This document shows positions 35,601 through 44,758 of a stretch of 64,000 nucleotides of DNA, in pieces (within the stretch, counting starts at the first letter, position 1; every line of letters starts with the position of its first letter). The DNA lies in contig JAXLUI010000001.1 in NCBI GenBank assembly GCA_046329585.1, positions 744,001 through 808,000 on the forward strand, given 5' to 3'. The notes beneath the pieces were generated by a model. It saw only the letters and a program-made list of their open reading frames with translations, made no database searches and had not been told where the DNA came from. Both the position numbers and the translations under genes were made by a program. The DNA is from DLKC01 sp002478885. Lineage in GTDB: Bacteria > Bacteroidota > Bacteroidia > Chitinophagales > Chitinophagaceae.

Positions 35601-37536
35601 TGATACCAAATATGCTGCATGGTTGGCAACGGTAAGAGCAGGCGGCGGCTGTAGTGATGGTGTAACCAACAATGCGCCCGCAAACGCGCCAAAAGTTGGC
35701 ATCGGTGGGACCGTGACTGTTAAATTCACTTATACGAGCAGTTGCGGAACGTTATCTTCCGAATGCACATCCACATTCACCGTGCAGGCAGCATCGAATA
35801 TTCAGTTATCCTCTTCCATTACCACCCCAATCGCCTGTAATGGCGGGGGAAATGCAACTGTTCTTATCTCCGCTACGGGTGGCTCAACACCGTATACAGG
35901 AACCGGAAGTTTTTCACAAGCCCCGGGCACACATACATATGTTGTGAGCGATAAAAATGGCTGCGGCAATTCCATTGATGTAACGGTTACACAGCCCGAT
36001 CCGATCAGCTTTACAGCGACACCGGTTCAGCCTAGCTGCTTTGGTGATAAAGGTTCTGTAACGCTCAGCACTCCGACAGGTGGTACTGGTGGTATTACAT
36101 TTGATGGTACTGCGACAAGCAATCTTGCACCTGGCGATTACACTTATACTGCTACTGATGCCAATGGTTGCAAAACTTCTCATACCGTGCATATCAATGC
36201 TGCACCTTCCGCTATCAGCTTTACTGCTACACCGGTTCAGCCTACCTGCTTTGGTGATAAAGGTTCTGTAACACTCAGCACTCCGACAGGTGGTACCGGT
36301 ACTATCAGCTTTGATGGTACGGCGACTACTAACCTCGGTGAAGGCGATTACACTTATACTGCTACTGATGAGAATGGTTGCAAAACTTCTCATACCGTGC
36401 ATATCAATGCTGCACCTTCCGCTATCAGCTTTACTGCTACACCGGTTCAGCCTACCTGCTTTGGTGATAAAGGTTCTGTAACACTCAGCACTCCGACAGG
36501 TGGTACCGGCACTATCAGCTTTGATGGTACGGCTACTACTAACCTCGGTGAAGGTGATTACACTTATACTGCCACTGATGAGAATGGTTGCAAAACTTCT
36601 CATACCGTGCATATCAATGCTGCACCTTCCGCTATCAGCTTTACTGCTACACCGGTTCAGCCTACCTGCTTTGGTGATAAAGGTTCTGTAACGCTCAGCA
36701 CTCCGACAGGTGGTACCGGTACTATCAGCTTTGATGGTACGGCGACTACTAACCTCGGTGAAGGTGATTACACTTATACTGCTACTGATGAGAATGGTTG
36801 CAAAACTTCTCATACCGTACATATCAATGCGGCACCTTCCGCTATCAGCTTTACTGCTACACCGGTTCAGCCTACCTGCTTTGGTGATAAAGGTTCTGTA
36901 ACACTCAGCACTCCGACAGGTGGTACCGGTACTATCAGCTTTGATGGTACGGCGACTACTAACCTCGGTGAAGGTGATTACACTTATGCTGCTACTGATG
37001 CCAATGGTTGCAAAACTTCTCATACTGTACATATCAATGCTGCACCTTCCGCTATCAGCTTTACTGCTACACCGGTTCAGCCTACCTGCTTTGGTGATAA
37101 AGGTTCTGTAACACTCAGCACTCCGACAGGTAGTACCGGCACTATCAGCTTTGATGGTACGGCTACTACTAACCTCGGTGAAGGTGATTACACTTATACT
37201 GCTACTGATGAGAATGGTTGCAAAACTTCTCATACCGTGCATATCAATGCTGCACCTTCGGCGATCAGCTTTACTGCTACACCGGTTCAGCCTACCTGCT
37301 TTGGTGATAAAGGTTCTGTAACACTCAGCACTCCGACAGGTGGTACCGGTACTATCAGCTTTGATGGTACGGCGACTACTAACCTCGGTGAAGGTGATTA
37401 CACTTATACTGCTACTGATGAGAATGGTTGCAAAACTTCTATACCGTACATATCAATGCTGCACCTTCGGCTATCAGCTTTACTGCTACACCAACTCAGC
37501 CAAGTTGCTCCGATGGAAACGGCAAGGTGGTGTTAA
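32629..37536 (+). CDS. Giant T9SS adhesin, N-terminal reading frame (DUF7948-like, SBBP, GEVED, SprB repeats); truncated by a frameshift
   Basis: The open frame gives 1635 residues. It has an extended signal peptide (hydrophobic core about 26-45, ending VSAQ), a DUF7948-like head (LRFMENKGQ near 70), SBBP beta-propeller repeats (about 290-780), a GEVED domain (SDYGDAP at about 803 to NGEVEDYR near 965), a Cys-rich link, then 70-residue SprB-type repeats from about 1125. SprB repeats occur in gliding adhesins and other T9SS surface proteins. The frame breaks at about 37440, where CTTCTCATACC becomes CTTCTATACC, and ends in out-of-frame residues at 37536. The intact protein would continue to 41236, about 2870 residues, ending in a T9SS sorting domain. 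It likely mediates adhesion or gliding. Confidence 0.85.
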   Translation: MKTTILRTNASTGNPKPASRLLSFAKMISLLLVIFAVCSTTVSAQSLQKPDQGLDSKVKQTLKKNAETLRFMENKGQIADKNILYYFEGKNGAAYIERNKIHFVANDNEKSPVKKVNGKADTYVKGTHTFTLNLDGANSNAALQLGESFATKYNYFLGRTAKDGVTGIKAAKDLTIREVYPGIDLRLYSSAEGTLEFDWLMKPGADYSKVKLNFTGQDKLTVDQKGNLKVGLRFADVKFNIPESYQVSASGKIPVKFSFTEPEENTIAFATNSRVDPRLALVIDPVLSWGTFMDANNSNFDDYLFAIQVDPVDGMVYCAGNTQRPIPTNAAPYDADGYLNTVSGLSGGTGQSSKPSVAVVYRINSTGTDLVDLTLYGPSTVSGTNQVQAYALSLSANRVFIGGTTNVSIPTAGTPFDNGLSGTSDGYVAVFSRDLGTLTYATYLGGSGDDSRGVTSIRAIDDNSFVVGATVAAALPTSSPNYISGAAQSGFVGTGSNMYIAKFTSLNALSWGTYVGGSGTTTFNDLEILNDNRIAFCGYGTGQFSGTAGVPGEVNSAAARSTSTDEDGIIGVLNSNGSAFNYLDEIGGSANDRINDVEIVGNTLYWTGAAGNGFPISGGKYTSYSGGTSDAIVGKVDAGGSTGYVSTYYGTSGTDLGNGIRLVTQSSCDGSTSSTFLLVFGTVGASGLPTQNINNESFFNSNFTAGGNTGLDMFFAGFTSDLGTLKYGTYMGGNADDYLGATGDPRGANHLWVQGANVFLGTTTHSASHTPTLVSGGFDIGKSNTTNDTHIILGIQFASILLSDYGDAPVSYGVPAHILDNCSKLRIGALIDGEASAANSVGADGDNLNGLNDEDGISTLPLLNGGTGSYSVVVNNILNNYGSAANLYGWIDFNGDGQFQSSEFASTTVANGFSGSKTLTWTGVTVSGDASKHYLRIRLTTDNLSDNAGTTSLDERSTTQAANGEVEDYRCQEFTCPTAQTELPCQTQSAIDTKYAAWLATVRAGGGCSDGVTNNAPANAPKVGIGGTVTVKFTYTSSCGTLSSECTSTFTVQAASNIQLSSSITTPIACNGGGNATVLISATGGSTPYTGTGSFSQAPGTHTYVVSDKNGCGNSIDVTVTQPDPISFTATPVQPSCFGDKGSVTLSTPTGGTGGITFDGTATSNLAPGDYTYTATDANGCKTSHTVHINAAPSAISFTATPVQPTCFGDKGSVTLSTPTGGTGTISFDGTATTNLGEGDYTYTATDENGCKTSHTVHINAAPSAISFTATPVQPTCFGDKGSVTLSTPTGGTGTISFDGTATTNLGEGDYTYTATDENGCKTSHTVHINAAPSAISFTATPVQPTCFGDKGSVTLSTPTGGTGTISFDGTATTNLGEGDYTYTATDENGCKTSHTVHINAAPSAISFTATPVQPTCFGDKGSVTLSTPTGGTGTISFDGTATTNLGEGDYTYAATDANGCKTSHTVHINAAPSAISFTATPVQPTCFGDKGSVTLSTPTGSTGTISFDGTATTNLGEGDYTYTATDENGCKTSHTVHINAAPSAISFTATPVQPTCFGDKGSVTLSTPTGGTGTISFDGTATTNLGEGDYTYTATDENGCKTSIPYISMLHLRLSALLLHQLSQVAPMETARWC

Positions 37537-39979
37537 GCCCTCCCTACGGGTGGCACAGGCACTATTACTTTCGACGGTACCCAACTACTGAACTTACTGA
37601 GGCGATTACACTTATACTGCTACTGATGAGAATGGTTGCAAAACTTCTCATACCGTACATATCAATGCTGCACCTTCCGCTATCAGCTTTACTGCTACAC
37701 CGGTTCAGCCTACCTGCTTTGGTGATAAAGGTTCTGTAACACTCAGCACTCGACAGGTGGTACCGGTACTATCAGCTTTGATGGTACGGCGACTACTAAC
37801 CTCGGTGAAGGTGATTACACTTATACTGCTACTGATGAGAATGGTTGCAAAACTTCTCATACCGTACATATCAATGCTGCACCTTCCGCTATCAGCTTTA
37901 CTGCTACACCGGTTCAGCCTACCTCGCTTTGGTGATAAAGGTTCTGTAACACTCAGCACTCCGACAGGTGGTACCGGTACTATCAGCTTTGATGGTACGG
38001 CGACTACTAACCTCGGTGAAGGCGATTACACTTATACTGCTACTGATGAGAATGGTTGCAAAACTTCTCATACCGTGCATATCAATGCTGCACCTTCGGC
38101 GATCAGCTTTACTGCTACACCGGTTCAGCCTACCTGCTTTGGTGATAAGGTTCTGTAACGCTCAGCACTCCGACAGGTGGTACCGGCACTATCAGCTTTG
38201 ATGGTACGGCGACTACTAACCTCGGTGAAGGCGATTACACTTATGCTGCTACTGATGCCAATGGTTGCAAAACTTCTCATACCGTGCATATCAATGCTGC
38301 ACCTTCGGCTATCAGCTTTACTGCTACACCAACTCAGCAAGTTGCTCCGATGAAACGGCAAGGTGGTGTTAAGTACTCCTACGGGTGGCACAGGCACTAT
38401 TACTTTCGACAGTACACCAACTACTGAACTTACTGAGGGCGATTACACTTATACTGCTACTGATGAGAATGGTTGCAAAACTTCTCATACCGTACATATC
38501 AATGCTGCACCTTCGGCGATCAGCTTTACTGCTACACCGGTTCAGCCTACCTGCTTTGGTGATAAAGGTTCTGTAACACTCAGCACTCCGACAGGTGGTA
38601 CCGGTATTATCAGCTTTGATGGTACGGCTACTACTAACCTCGGTGAAGGTGATTACACTTATACTGCTACTGATGCCAATGGTTGCAAAACTTCTCATAC
38701 CGTGCATATCAATGCTGCACCTTCGGCTATCAGCTTTACTGCTACACCAACTCAGCCAAGTTGCTCCGATGGAAACGGCAAGGTGGTGTTAAGTACTCCT
38801 ACGGGTGGCACAGGCACTATTACTTTCGACAGTACACCAACTACTGAACTTACTGAGGGCGATTACACCTATACTGCTACTGATGAGAATGGTTGCAAAA
38901 CTTCTCATACCGTACATATCAATGCTGCACCTTCGGCGATCAGCTTTACTGCTACCGGTTAAGCCTACCTGCTTTGGTGATAAAGGTTCTGTAACACTCA
39001 GCACTCCGACAGGTGGTACCGGTACTATCAGCTTTGATGGTACGGCTACTACTAACCTGGGTGAAGGCGACTACACTTATACTGCTACTGATGAGAATGG
39101 TTGCAAAACTTCTCATACCGTGCATATCAATGCTGCACCTTCCGCTATCAGCTTTACTGCTACACCGGTTCAGCCTACCTGCTTTGGTGATAAAGGTTCT
39201 GTAACACTCAGCACTCCGACAGGTGGTACCGGCACTATCAGCTTTGATGGTACGGCTACTACTAACCTCGGTGAAGGTGATTACACTTATACTGCCACTG
39301 ATGAGAATGGTTGCAAAACTTCTCATACCGTGCATATCAATGCTGCACCTTCCGCTATCAGCTTTACTGCTACACCGGTTCAGCCTACCTGCTTTGGTGA
39401 TAAAGGTTCTGTAACACTCAGCACTCCGACAGGTGGTACCGGTACTATCAGCTTTGATGGTACGGCGACTACTAACCTCGGTGAAGGTGATTACACTTAT
39501 ACTGCTACTGATGCCAATGGTTGCAAAACTGCTCATACCGTACATATCAATGCTGCACCTTCCGCTATCAGCTTTACTGCTACACCGGTTCAGCCTACCT
39601 GCTTTGGTGATAAAGGTTCTGTAACACTCAGCACTCCGACAGGTGGTACCGGTACTATCAGCTTTGATGGTACGGCTACTAACTGGGTGAAGGCGATTAC
39701 ACTTATACTGCTACTGATGAGAATGGTTGCAAAACTTCTCATACCGTGCATATCAATGCTGCACCTTCGGCGATCAGCTTTACTGCTACACCGGTTCAGC
39801 CTACCTGCTTTGGTGAAAAAGGTTCTGTAACGCTCAGCACTCCGACAGGTGGTACCGGCACTATCAGCTTTGATGGTACGGCTACTACTAACCTCGGTGA
39901 AGGCGACTACACTTATACTGCTACTGATGAGAATGGTTGCAAAACTTCTCATACCGTACATATCAATGCTGCACCTTCC
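36001..39979 (+). repeat. Tandem array of about 19 SprB-type repeats, 210-bp unit
   Basis: Units begin at 36001, 36211, 36421, 36631, 36841, 37051, 37261, 37470, 37679, 37888, 38099, 38308, 38516, 38726, 38936, 39144, 39354, 39564 and 39770. Each encodes about 70 residues (AISFTATPVQPTCFGDKGS...HTVHINAAPS). Most copies are nearly identical. Three (37470, 38308, 38726) are a second type with PTQPSCSDGNGK. Unit lengths of 206, 208, 209 and 211 bp mark indels. Confidence 0.95.
37437..39745 (+). pseudogene. Frameshifted middle part of the giant adhesin
   Basis: Compared with intact units, this stretch carries losses near 37440, within 37470-37678, at 37754, within 38099-38307, within 38308-38515 (two), within 38936-39143 (two bases) and within 39564-39769 (four bases), plus a one-base gain near 37923. 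Several are one-base losses in short runs (AAA to AA, CC to C, GG to G). In-frame fragments survive, for example 38363-38962. The net shift of -11 bases rejoins exactly the frame used at 39746-41236. This could be assembly or sequencing error in a hard repeat, or real decay. Confidence 0.7.
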
Positions 39980-41236
39980 GCTGTAAGTTGTTCTGTAACC
40001 AAACTTTCTGATGCAGGTTGCAGCGGTACAGGCACAGGTTCAGCAACAGTAAATGCAACAGGAGGCAGCGGCGGTTATACTTACCTGTGGGATAATGGAG
40101 AAACTACGGCAACTGCTACCGCATTGTCGGCCGGCACCCATAGTGTAACTGTAAAAGATGTTAACGGATGTTCAAGCTCTTGTGAAGTTACCATTGCGCA
40201 GACAAGCAACCTTGTATGTAAGATTGTCAAACTGTGCAACATAAGCTGTAACGGCAGTTGCAATGGTTCTGCGAAAGCGAATATTTCCGGAGGCAGCGGC
40301 TCTTATACTTATCTCTGGGATAATGGAGAGACAACACAGACAGCCACTAAACTATGCGCAGGTGTGCACACTGTAACTGTAACAGATACGAAGAGTGGTT
40401 GCTCAACAAGTTGCCAGGTTAGTATTACAGAACCAGCGAAACTTGTAGCAACGGCTGTTGCCACTAACGCAAACTGCAGCAACACCGGAGGATCAATTAA
40501 CCTGACGGTGAAAGGCGGAACGGCTCCTTATACTTATCTCTGGAATAATGGTGTTACCACTGAAGATCTTGCGAATGTTCCTTCCGGAAACTATTCTGTA
40601 ACTGTTACAGATGCCAATAAATGCAGCACCACTGCCAGTGCATCGGTAACAGCAACACAGGCTCCGACATGCAGTCTCAAATTATCCGGTGCAGCGCCGA
40701 AACCAAATTCTGCCGGCAACGTGATTTGCGCAACTGTCAGCGGTACGGTTAAAACATACAAGCTAACTGTTTCCGGTGCGGGATGGAGTATTACCGGCAA
40801 GAAGGGCGCTAACTGTGCCATCTATACTGCTGGTAACCCTGGAACAACAGGCATCTTTACGCTGAAGACAACAGATGCAAACGGATGTACGAGTACCTGC
40901 ACTTTGACGGTTACCTGCTCCGGTTCTACCAGCTTTGCAGGCGGAGGCAAACTCGACTACATGAATAAGGGTAATGAGAAAGGATCTATCAAAGCTTATC
41001 CAAACCCTTACCGTTCCGAGATCAATTTCGAATTCAGGTCGCCGGAAACAGGTGAAGCAGTGCTCGAACTGTATGACATGTTAGGACAAAAATTAGCGAT
41101 CGTATTCAAAGGCAATGTTACCGCTCAAATGTTGAACTCAGCAAGGTTTGATGTTCCGGCCGGTCACAGGGTTCCAATGATGTACAAGCTTACAGTTGGT
41201 ACGCATACCTACCATGGAACTGTTATTCCTGAATAA
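39746..41236 (+). CDS. C-terminal part of the giant adhesin with T9SS sorting domain
   Basis: The open frame encodes about 496 residues and continues the adhesin after the frameshifted array. It holds one last 210-bp-type unit, three more diverged SprB repeats (each with GGSGGYTYLWDNGET-like strings and CS or CSSSC pairs), a further Ig-like stretch, and a C-terminal T9SS type A domain (IKAYPNPYRSEINFEF, then LELYDMLGQKL, ending MMYKLTVGTHTYHG). The sorting domain means the protein is meant for secretion across the outer membrane and surface attachment. The first Met is internal to a repeat, so this is not an independent gene unless translation restarts. A bidirectional terminator follows. Confidence 0.85.
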   Translation: MHINAAPSAISFTATPVQPTCFGEKGSVTLSTPTGGTGTISFDGTATTNLGEGDYTYTATDENGCKTSHTVHINAAPSAVSCSVTKLSDAGCSGTGTGSATVNATGGSGGYTYLWDNGETTATATALSAGTHSVTVKDVNGCSSSCEVTIAQTSNLVCKIVKLCNISCNGSCNGSAKANISGGSGSYTYLWDNGETTQTATKLCAGVHTVTVTDTKSGCSTSCQVSITEPAKLVATAVATNANCSNTGGSINLTVKGGTAPYTYLWNNGVTTEDLANVPSGNYSVTVTDANKCSTTASASVTATQAPTCSLKLSGAAPKPNSAGNVICATVSGTVKTYKLTVSGAGWSITGKKGANCAIYTAGNPGTTGIFTLKTTDANGCTSTCTLTVTCSGSTSFAGGGKLDYMNKGNEKGSIKAYPNPYRSEINFEFRSPETGEAVLELYDMLGQKLAIVFKGNVTAQMLNSARFDVPAGHRVPMMYKLTVGTHTYHGTVIPE

Positions 41237-41255
41237 TAAAATCAGTTTACCAAAC

Positions 41256-41287
41256 AAAAAGCGCTCTTTAAAAAGAGCGCTTTTTTT
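41256..41287. terminator. Bidirectional terminator after the adhesin
   Basis: AAAAA, stem GCGCTCTT/AAGAGCGC (41261-41280), then seven T residues. The A-run and T-run would allow use from both strands; the cysteine desulfurase gene converges on it. Confidence 0.85.
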
Positions 41288-41414
41288 ATGACCATAAGAT
41301 GAAAATTTCAGCACTGCCAAGGATATGCCTGTCAGCGGCTTTGTATCCCGTTTGTGCAGCCGATGTAGTGCAGCCAGGCCTGGCAACCATCCTGAGAAGT
41401 CGAGAGAAGAAAAT

Positions 41415-42542
41415 CTAAACCAATTCAGCCAGTTTGTTCACGACCAAATCAACTTCTTCTTTTGTGTTAAGCTTACTGAAAGAGAACCTTACCGTAACCC
41501 TGTTGGGATCGTTGTTGATCGCACGGATCACATGGCTGCCCGCATCTGCGCCGCTGGTGCATGCACTCCCGCCGCTTGCACAAATATTATTCATATCAAG
41601 GCTGAAGAGCAGCATTTCGCTTTTTTCTGTTTTTGGAAAGCCGACGCTTAATACCGTGTACAAGCTGTTGCCAAGGGTATCGCCGTTAAAGGACACATCC
41701 TTAATATGTTTCAGCAGTTCATCCATCATATACAACCTGATGCTGTTGATGTACCTGCGATCTTCTTCAAATCCTGCGGTAGCCAGTTCGAGGGCTTTTG
41801 CAAAGCCCACTATGCCATAAAGGTTTTCTGTACCTGCACGCATATTGCGTTCCTGTGAGCCGCCGTGTATGAATGGATTGATCTTTATATTCTCGTTTAC
41901 ATATAAAATCCCCACCCCTTTTGGCCCGTGGAATTTATGACCGGCACCGGTAATAAAATGTACCGGCGTATTGCGCAGATCGATCGGGAAATGCCCTACA
42001 GTCTGCACGGTGTCGCAATGAAAAACAGCTTTGTATTTTTTGCACAATTCACCGACGGCATTGATGTCCGTTATGTTACCGATTTCGTTGTTGGCATGCA
42101 TTAGTGTTACCAGCGTTTTCTGAGTGCTGGTTGCCAGGAGGTTTTCGAGATCGGCCATATCGATATGCCCATTCTCCAAAACCCTTACATAGCTCAGTTT
42201 TACTTTACCCGTTTTTGCCAGGTGTTCTACCGTATGTAAAGTAGCATGGTGTTCTAGCGGGGAGGTAATGATATGCCCGCAGCCGAGGTCGTTCACGGAA
42301 GCGTTGATCGCGGTATTGCTTGCTTCGGTACCGCCACTGGTAAAAAATATCTCGGCCGGGTGTGCATTGAGGAGCTTTGCCACTGTTTTCCTCGCATTTT
42401 CCACTGCCAGCCGGGTTTCGCGGCCATAGCTGTAAATGGAAGAAGGGTTTCCAAAATGCGTGGTAAGATAAGGCATCATCGCCTCCAGTACTTTTGGATC
42501 GAGCGCTGTTGTGGCCGCATTGTCAAGATATATTCTGTTCAT
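41415..42542 (-). CDS. Cysteine desulfurase (NifS/IscS family)
   Basis: A 375-residue PLP enzyme taking sulfur from cysteine for iron-sulfur clusters or tRNA thiolation. It begins NRIYLDNAATT, and the PLP lysine lies in GAGHKFHGPKGVG. The persulfide Cys sits in CASGGSACTSG, the layout of the NifS/IscS group rather than SufS. No iscU or iscR is adjacent, so it may serve thiolation or general sulfur supply. The ATG at 42542 follows a clear GGAGG ribosome site, unusual in this window, so the longer upstream frame was rejected. Confidence 0.93.
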   Translation of the reverse strand: MNRIYLDNAATTALDPKVLEAMMPYLTTHFGNPSSIYSYGRETRLAVENARKTVAKLLNAHPAEIFFTSGGTEASNTAINASVNDLGCGHIITSPLEHHATLHTVEHLAKTGKVKLSYVRVLENGHIDMADLENLLATSTQKTLVTLMHANNEIGNITDINAVGELCKKYKAVFHCDTVQTVGHFPIDLRNTPVHFITGAGHKFHGPKGVGILYVNENIKINPFIHGGSQERNMRAGTENLYGIVGFAKALELATAGFEEDRRYINSIRLYMMDELLKHIKDVSFNGDTLGNSLYTVLSVGFPKTEKSEMLLFSLDMNNICASGGSACTSGADAGSHVIRAINNDPNRVTVRFSFSKLNTKEEVDLVVNKLAELV

Positions 42543-42550
42543 AAAATAAA

Positions 42551-42555
42551 CCTCC
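42551..42555 (-). promoter_or_regulatory. Shine-Dalgarno site GGAGG of the cysteine desulfurase gene
   Basis: GGAGG lies 8 nt before the ATG at 42542. Most other genes here lack such a site, so it decides the start. Confidence 0.7.
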
Positions 42556-42602
42556 GTAAAGTAAATAAATACTTTCCTGGCATTGTTGCGGACTGCACTG
42601 CA

Positions 42603-42660
42603 GTACAAGTGAGTGACACAACGAAGATGAGTAATGATATAATTGCCGGCGCAAAAATAA
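42603..42660 (+). repeat. Dispersed element, GTGACAC variant
   Basis: CAGTACAAGTGA, GTGACACAAC at 42613-42622, then ATTGCCGGCGCAAAAATAA. Confidence 0.6.
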
Positions 42661-42715
42661 AACTTACTATTCTATTAAACGAGCAGAGTAATTAAGGACA
42701 GCCATGCGCCGGTGC

Positions 42716-44098
42716 TTACATGCTTTCTTTGATATCCTGCATGAGGCGGCGGGCGATGTTCTCTGCGGTTGTTTCGAAATTGCTTTCGGAATAAATGCGG
42801 ATGATGGGCTCTGTGTTGCTTGTGCGCAGGTGCACCCAGTCGTTATCGAACTCGATCTTTAAACCGTCTTCGGTGTTGATGGGATTGTTCCGGTATTTTT
42901 TCTGGATATGTGCGAATATTTTTTTGACATCGATGCCGTTGTCGAGCTCGATCTTATTTTTACTGATAAAGTAATCGGGGTAAAGCCTGCGCATTTGCGT
43001 AGTGCTCTTTTTTGTTTGGGCCATATAGGTGAGAAACAACGCAATGCCAATTAGCGCATCGCGGCCATAATGCAGGTCGGGAACAATTATGCCCCCATTG
43101 CCTTCGCCGCCAATGACCGCGTTTACTTCTTTCATTTTGTTTACCACGTTCACCTCTCCCACTGCGCTGGGATGATAAGTGCCGCCATGTTTAAGGGTAA
43201 CATCTTTCAATGCCCTCGTGGATGACATATTGCTTACGGTGTTGCCTTTCCGGTGCTGCAACACGTAGTCTGCAATGGCTACAAGGGTGTACTCTTCGCC
43301 AAACAAAGTGCCGTCTTCACAAACAAAACAAAGCCTGTCAACATCCGGATCCACGGCGATGCCAAGCTGAGCGTGTTGTTTGTTTACTTCGGTACATAAG
43401 CCTGACAGGTGCTGTGGCAAGGGTTCGGGATTGTGCGCAAATTTTCCGTTCACCTCTTCATTGAGCACTACGATATCTTTAACGCCCAGTTCACGCAGCA
43501 AGTGCGGTATAGCAAATGCGCCGGTGCTGTTGATGGCATCGACAACGATCTTATATTTTTGTTTTTTGATAGCGGCGACATCTACCAACGGGTGATTGAT
43601 GATGGCATCGATGTGTTGCTGGAGTGCGGTGTCGTTTGTTTTGTAAGAGCCGAGTTTATCGACCGGTGCGAAAGTAAAACTATCTGTATCGGCCAGCCGC
43701 AATATTTCTGCACCGTCGGCAGCGCTGATGAATTCGCCCTTACCGTTGAGTAATTTTAATGCGTTCCATTCTTTTGGGTTATGGCTTGCCGTGAGAATAA
43801 TGCCGCCGGCTGCTTCATTAAAAATAACAGCCATTTCTGTTGTAGGTGTGGTAGTAAGCCCGAGGTCGATTACATCGAGCCCCATTGCATTTAATGTGCT
43901 TACGACGAGGCGTTGTATCATCTCGCCGCTAATGCGGGCATCTCTTCCTAAGATAATTTTCCTGCTATGCGTGGAGTGTTTAAGCACCCATGAGCCATAA
44001 GCAGCAGTAAACTTAACTACATCAACGGGACTAAGTGTTTCACCAGGTTTGCCTCCAATCGTTCCCCTGATCCCCGATATGCTTTTGATTAAAGCCAT
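42716..44098 (-). CDS. glmM: Phosphoglucosamine mutase / phosphomannomutase family enzyme
   Basis: A 460-residue alpha-D-phosphohexomutase. Family blocks are GIRGTIGG near residue 10, the phosphoserine loop ILTASHNPKEWN near 102, the metal loop DPDVDRL near 250, the sugar-binding GGEGNGG near 325, and the C-terminal phosphate loop RTSNTEPIIRIY near 432. In Bacteroidota the protein of this length usually serves as GlmM, making glucosamine 1-phosphate for peptidoglycan and LPS, though phosphomannomutase or phosphoglucomutase activity cannot be excluded. Its promoter box lies at 44121-44128, and the leader is short. Confidence 0.9.
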   Translation of the reverse strand: MALIKSISGIRGTIGGKPGETLSPVDVVKFTAAYGSWVLKHSTHSRKIILGRDARISGEMIQRLVVSTLNAMGLDVIDLGLTTTPTTEMAVIFNEAAGGIILTASHNPKEWNALKLLNGKGEFISAADGAEILRLADTDSFTFAPVDKLGSYKTNDTALQQHIDAIINHPLVDVAAIKKQKYKIVVDAINSTGAFAIPHLLRELGVKDIVVLNEEVNGKFAHNPEPLPQHLSGLCTEVNKQHAQLGIAVDPDVDRLCFVCEDGTLFGEEYTLVAIADYVLQHRKGNTVSNMSSTRALKDVTLKHGGTYHPSAVGEVNVVNKMKEVNAVIGGEGNGGIIVPDLHYGRDALIGIALFLTYMAQTKKSTTQMRRLYPDYFISKNKIELDNGIDVKKIFAHIQKKYRNNPINTEDGLKIEFDNDWVHLRTSNTEPIIRIYSESNFETTAENIARRLMQDIKESM

Positions 44099-44120
44099 CT
44101 GTCATCATTTTTGGTAGCAG

Positions 44121-44128
44121 CAAACATA
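44121..44128 (-). promoter_or_regulatory. -7 promoter box for the hexomutase gene
   Basis: Reads TATGTTTG on the minus strand, an exact TAnnTTTG match, 22 nt before the ATG at 44098. Confidence 0.6.
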
Positions 44129-44232
44129 CTCTAAAAAATGATTCAGCAAAAAAGCAAACGCTTGCCGTCACTGAAAACTTTTCCCCGCGCCACTTATCTT
44201 CGGCAACTATGTGTTTTGCCCGTACCTATTGC

Positions 44233-44601
44233 TTATTTCACCGGCATCGGGGAAAAGAAAGTTGAATCGGGCTTAAGGATAAACATGTTATCGGGTGTTG
44301 ACCGGTAGATTGATAAACCATTCTCATTACTGCCGAGGTATGCCAGCTGTAGCTTTTGTGTAAATGCATTTGGCATATAAATACCCTGTGATTTGTTTGC
44401 CGGGGCAATCGGGGCTAACTGCCTTGATGCATTATTAAAAGGCATGTAGGCGAGCCCCACGCCATTTATTCGCGGATTTTTGCTGTAAAACCGGTCTAAT
44501 TTTGTGACAAGGCTGTCACCCGACTTAATAACGGAGCGTTGTGCAAGGCATGCTGTGTGGAGAAATAAAAGTATGACTGCTGCCAGGATAATCTTTTTCA
44601 T
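44233..44601 (-). CDS. Small exported protein of unknown function
   Basis: A 122-residue protein with signal peptide MKKIILAAVILLFLHTACLA (residues 1-20). TAC could be read as a lipobox-like site, but cleavage after ALA/LAQ is equally likely. The mature part carries no recognised motif; it contains a Pro- and Asn-rich middle (AYMPFNNASRQLAPIAPANK). It sits upstream of the glmM-like gene on the same strand with its own start, and faces the divergent PAP2 gene. Function unknown. Confidence 0.7.
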   Translation of the reverse strand: MKKIILAAVILLFLHTACLAQRSVIKSGDSLVTKLDRFYSKNPRINGVGLAYMPFNNASRQLAPIAPANKSQGIYMPNAFTQKLQLAYLGSNENGLSIYRSTPDNMFILKPDSTFFSPMPVK

Positions 44602-44758
44602 AAGTGTTCGTTTGATGATTTAAGATAAGAATCTTTCCGATTTAATCCTACGAAGGGAGCCATGTTAGCTGCCCCGGGTTGCCGGGTTAGTGTTTTACTG
44701 TATCTTTCCCCCGCATTTTACACAAAGGAAATATTTCCTGTTTTCAATTGTTGACGGT

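Noticed and set aside
35914..37242. Long antisense frame of 442 codons across the SprB array
   Set aside because: It exists because the 210-bp unit happens to be open on the other strand and is copied many times. It has no start signal and no family features, and the sense strand carries a clear repeat protein.
36080..39624. Many 63-codon plus-strand frames repeating MVPVLSALMVRRLL-like sequence
   Set aside because: These are the same out-of-phase reading of each SprB unit and have no independent support.
36001..39979. CRISPR-like regular repeat
   Set aside because: Units are directly abutting coding repeats of 210 bp with no unique spacers.
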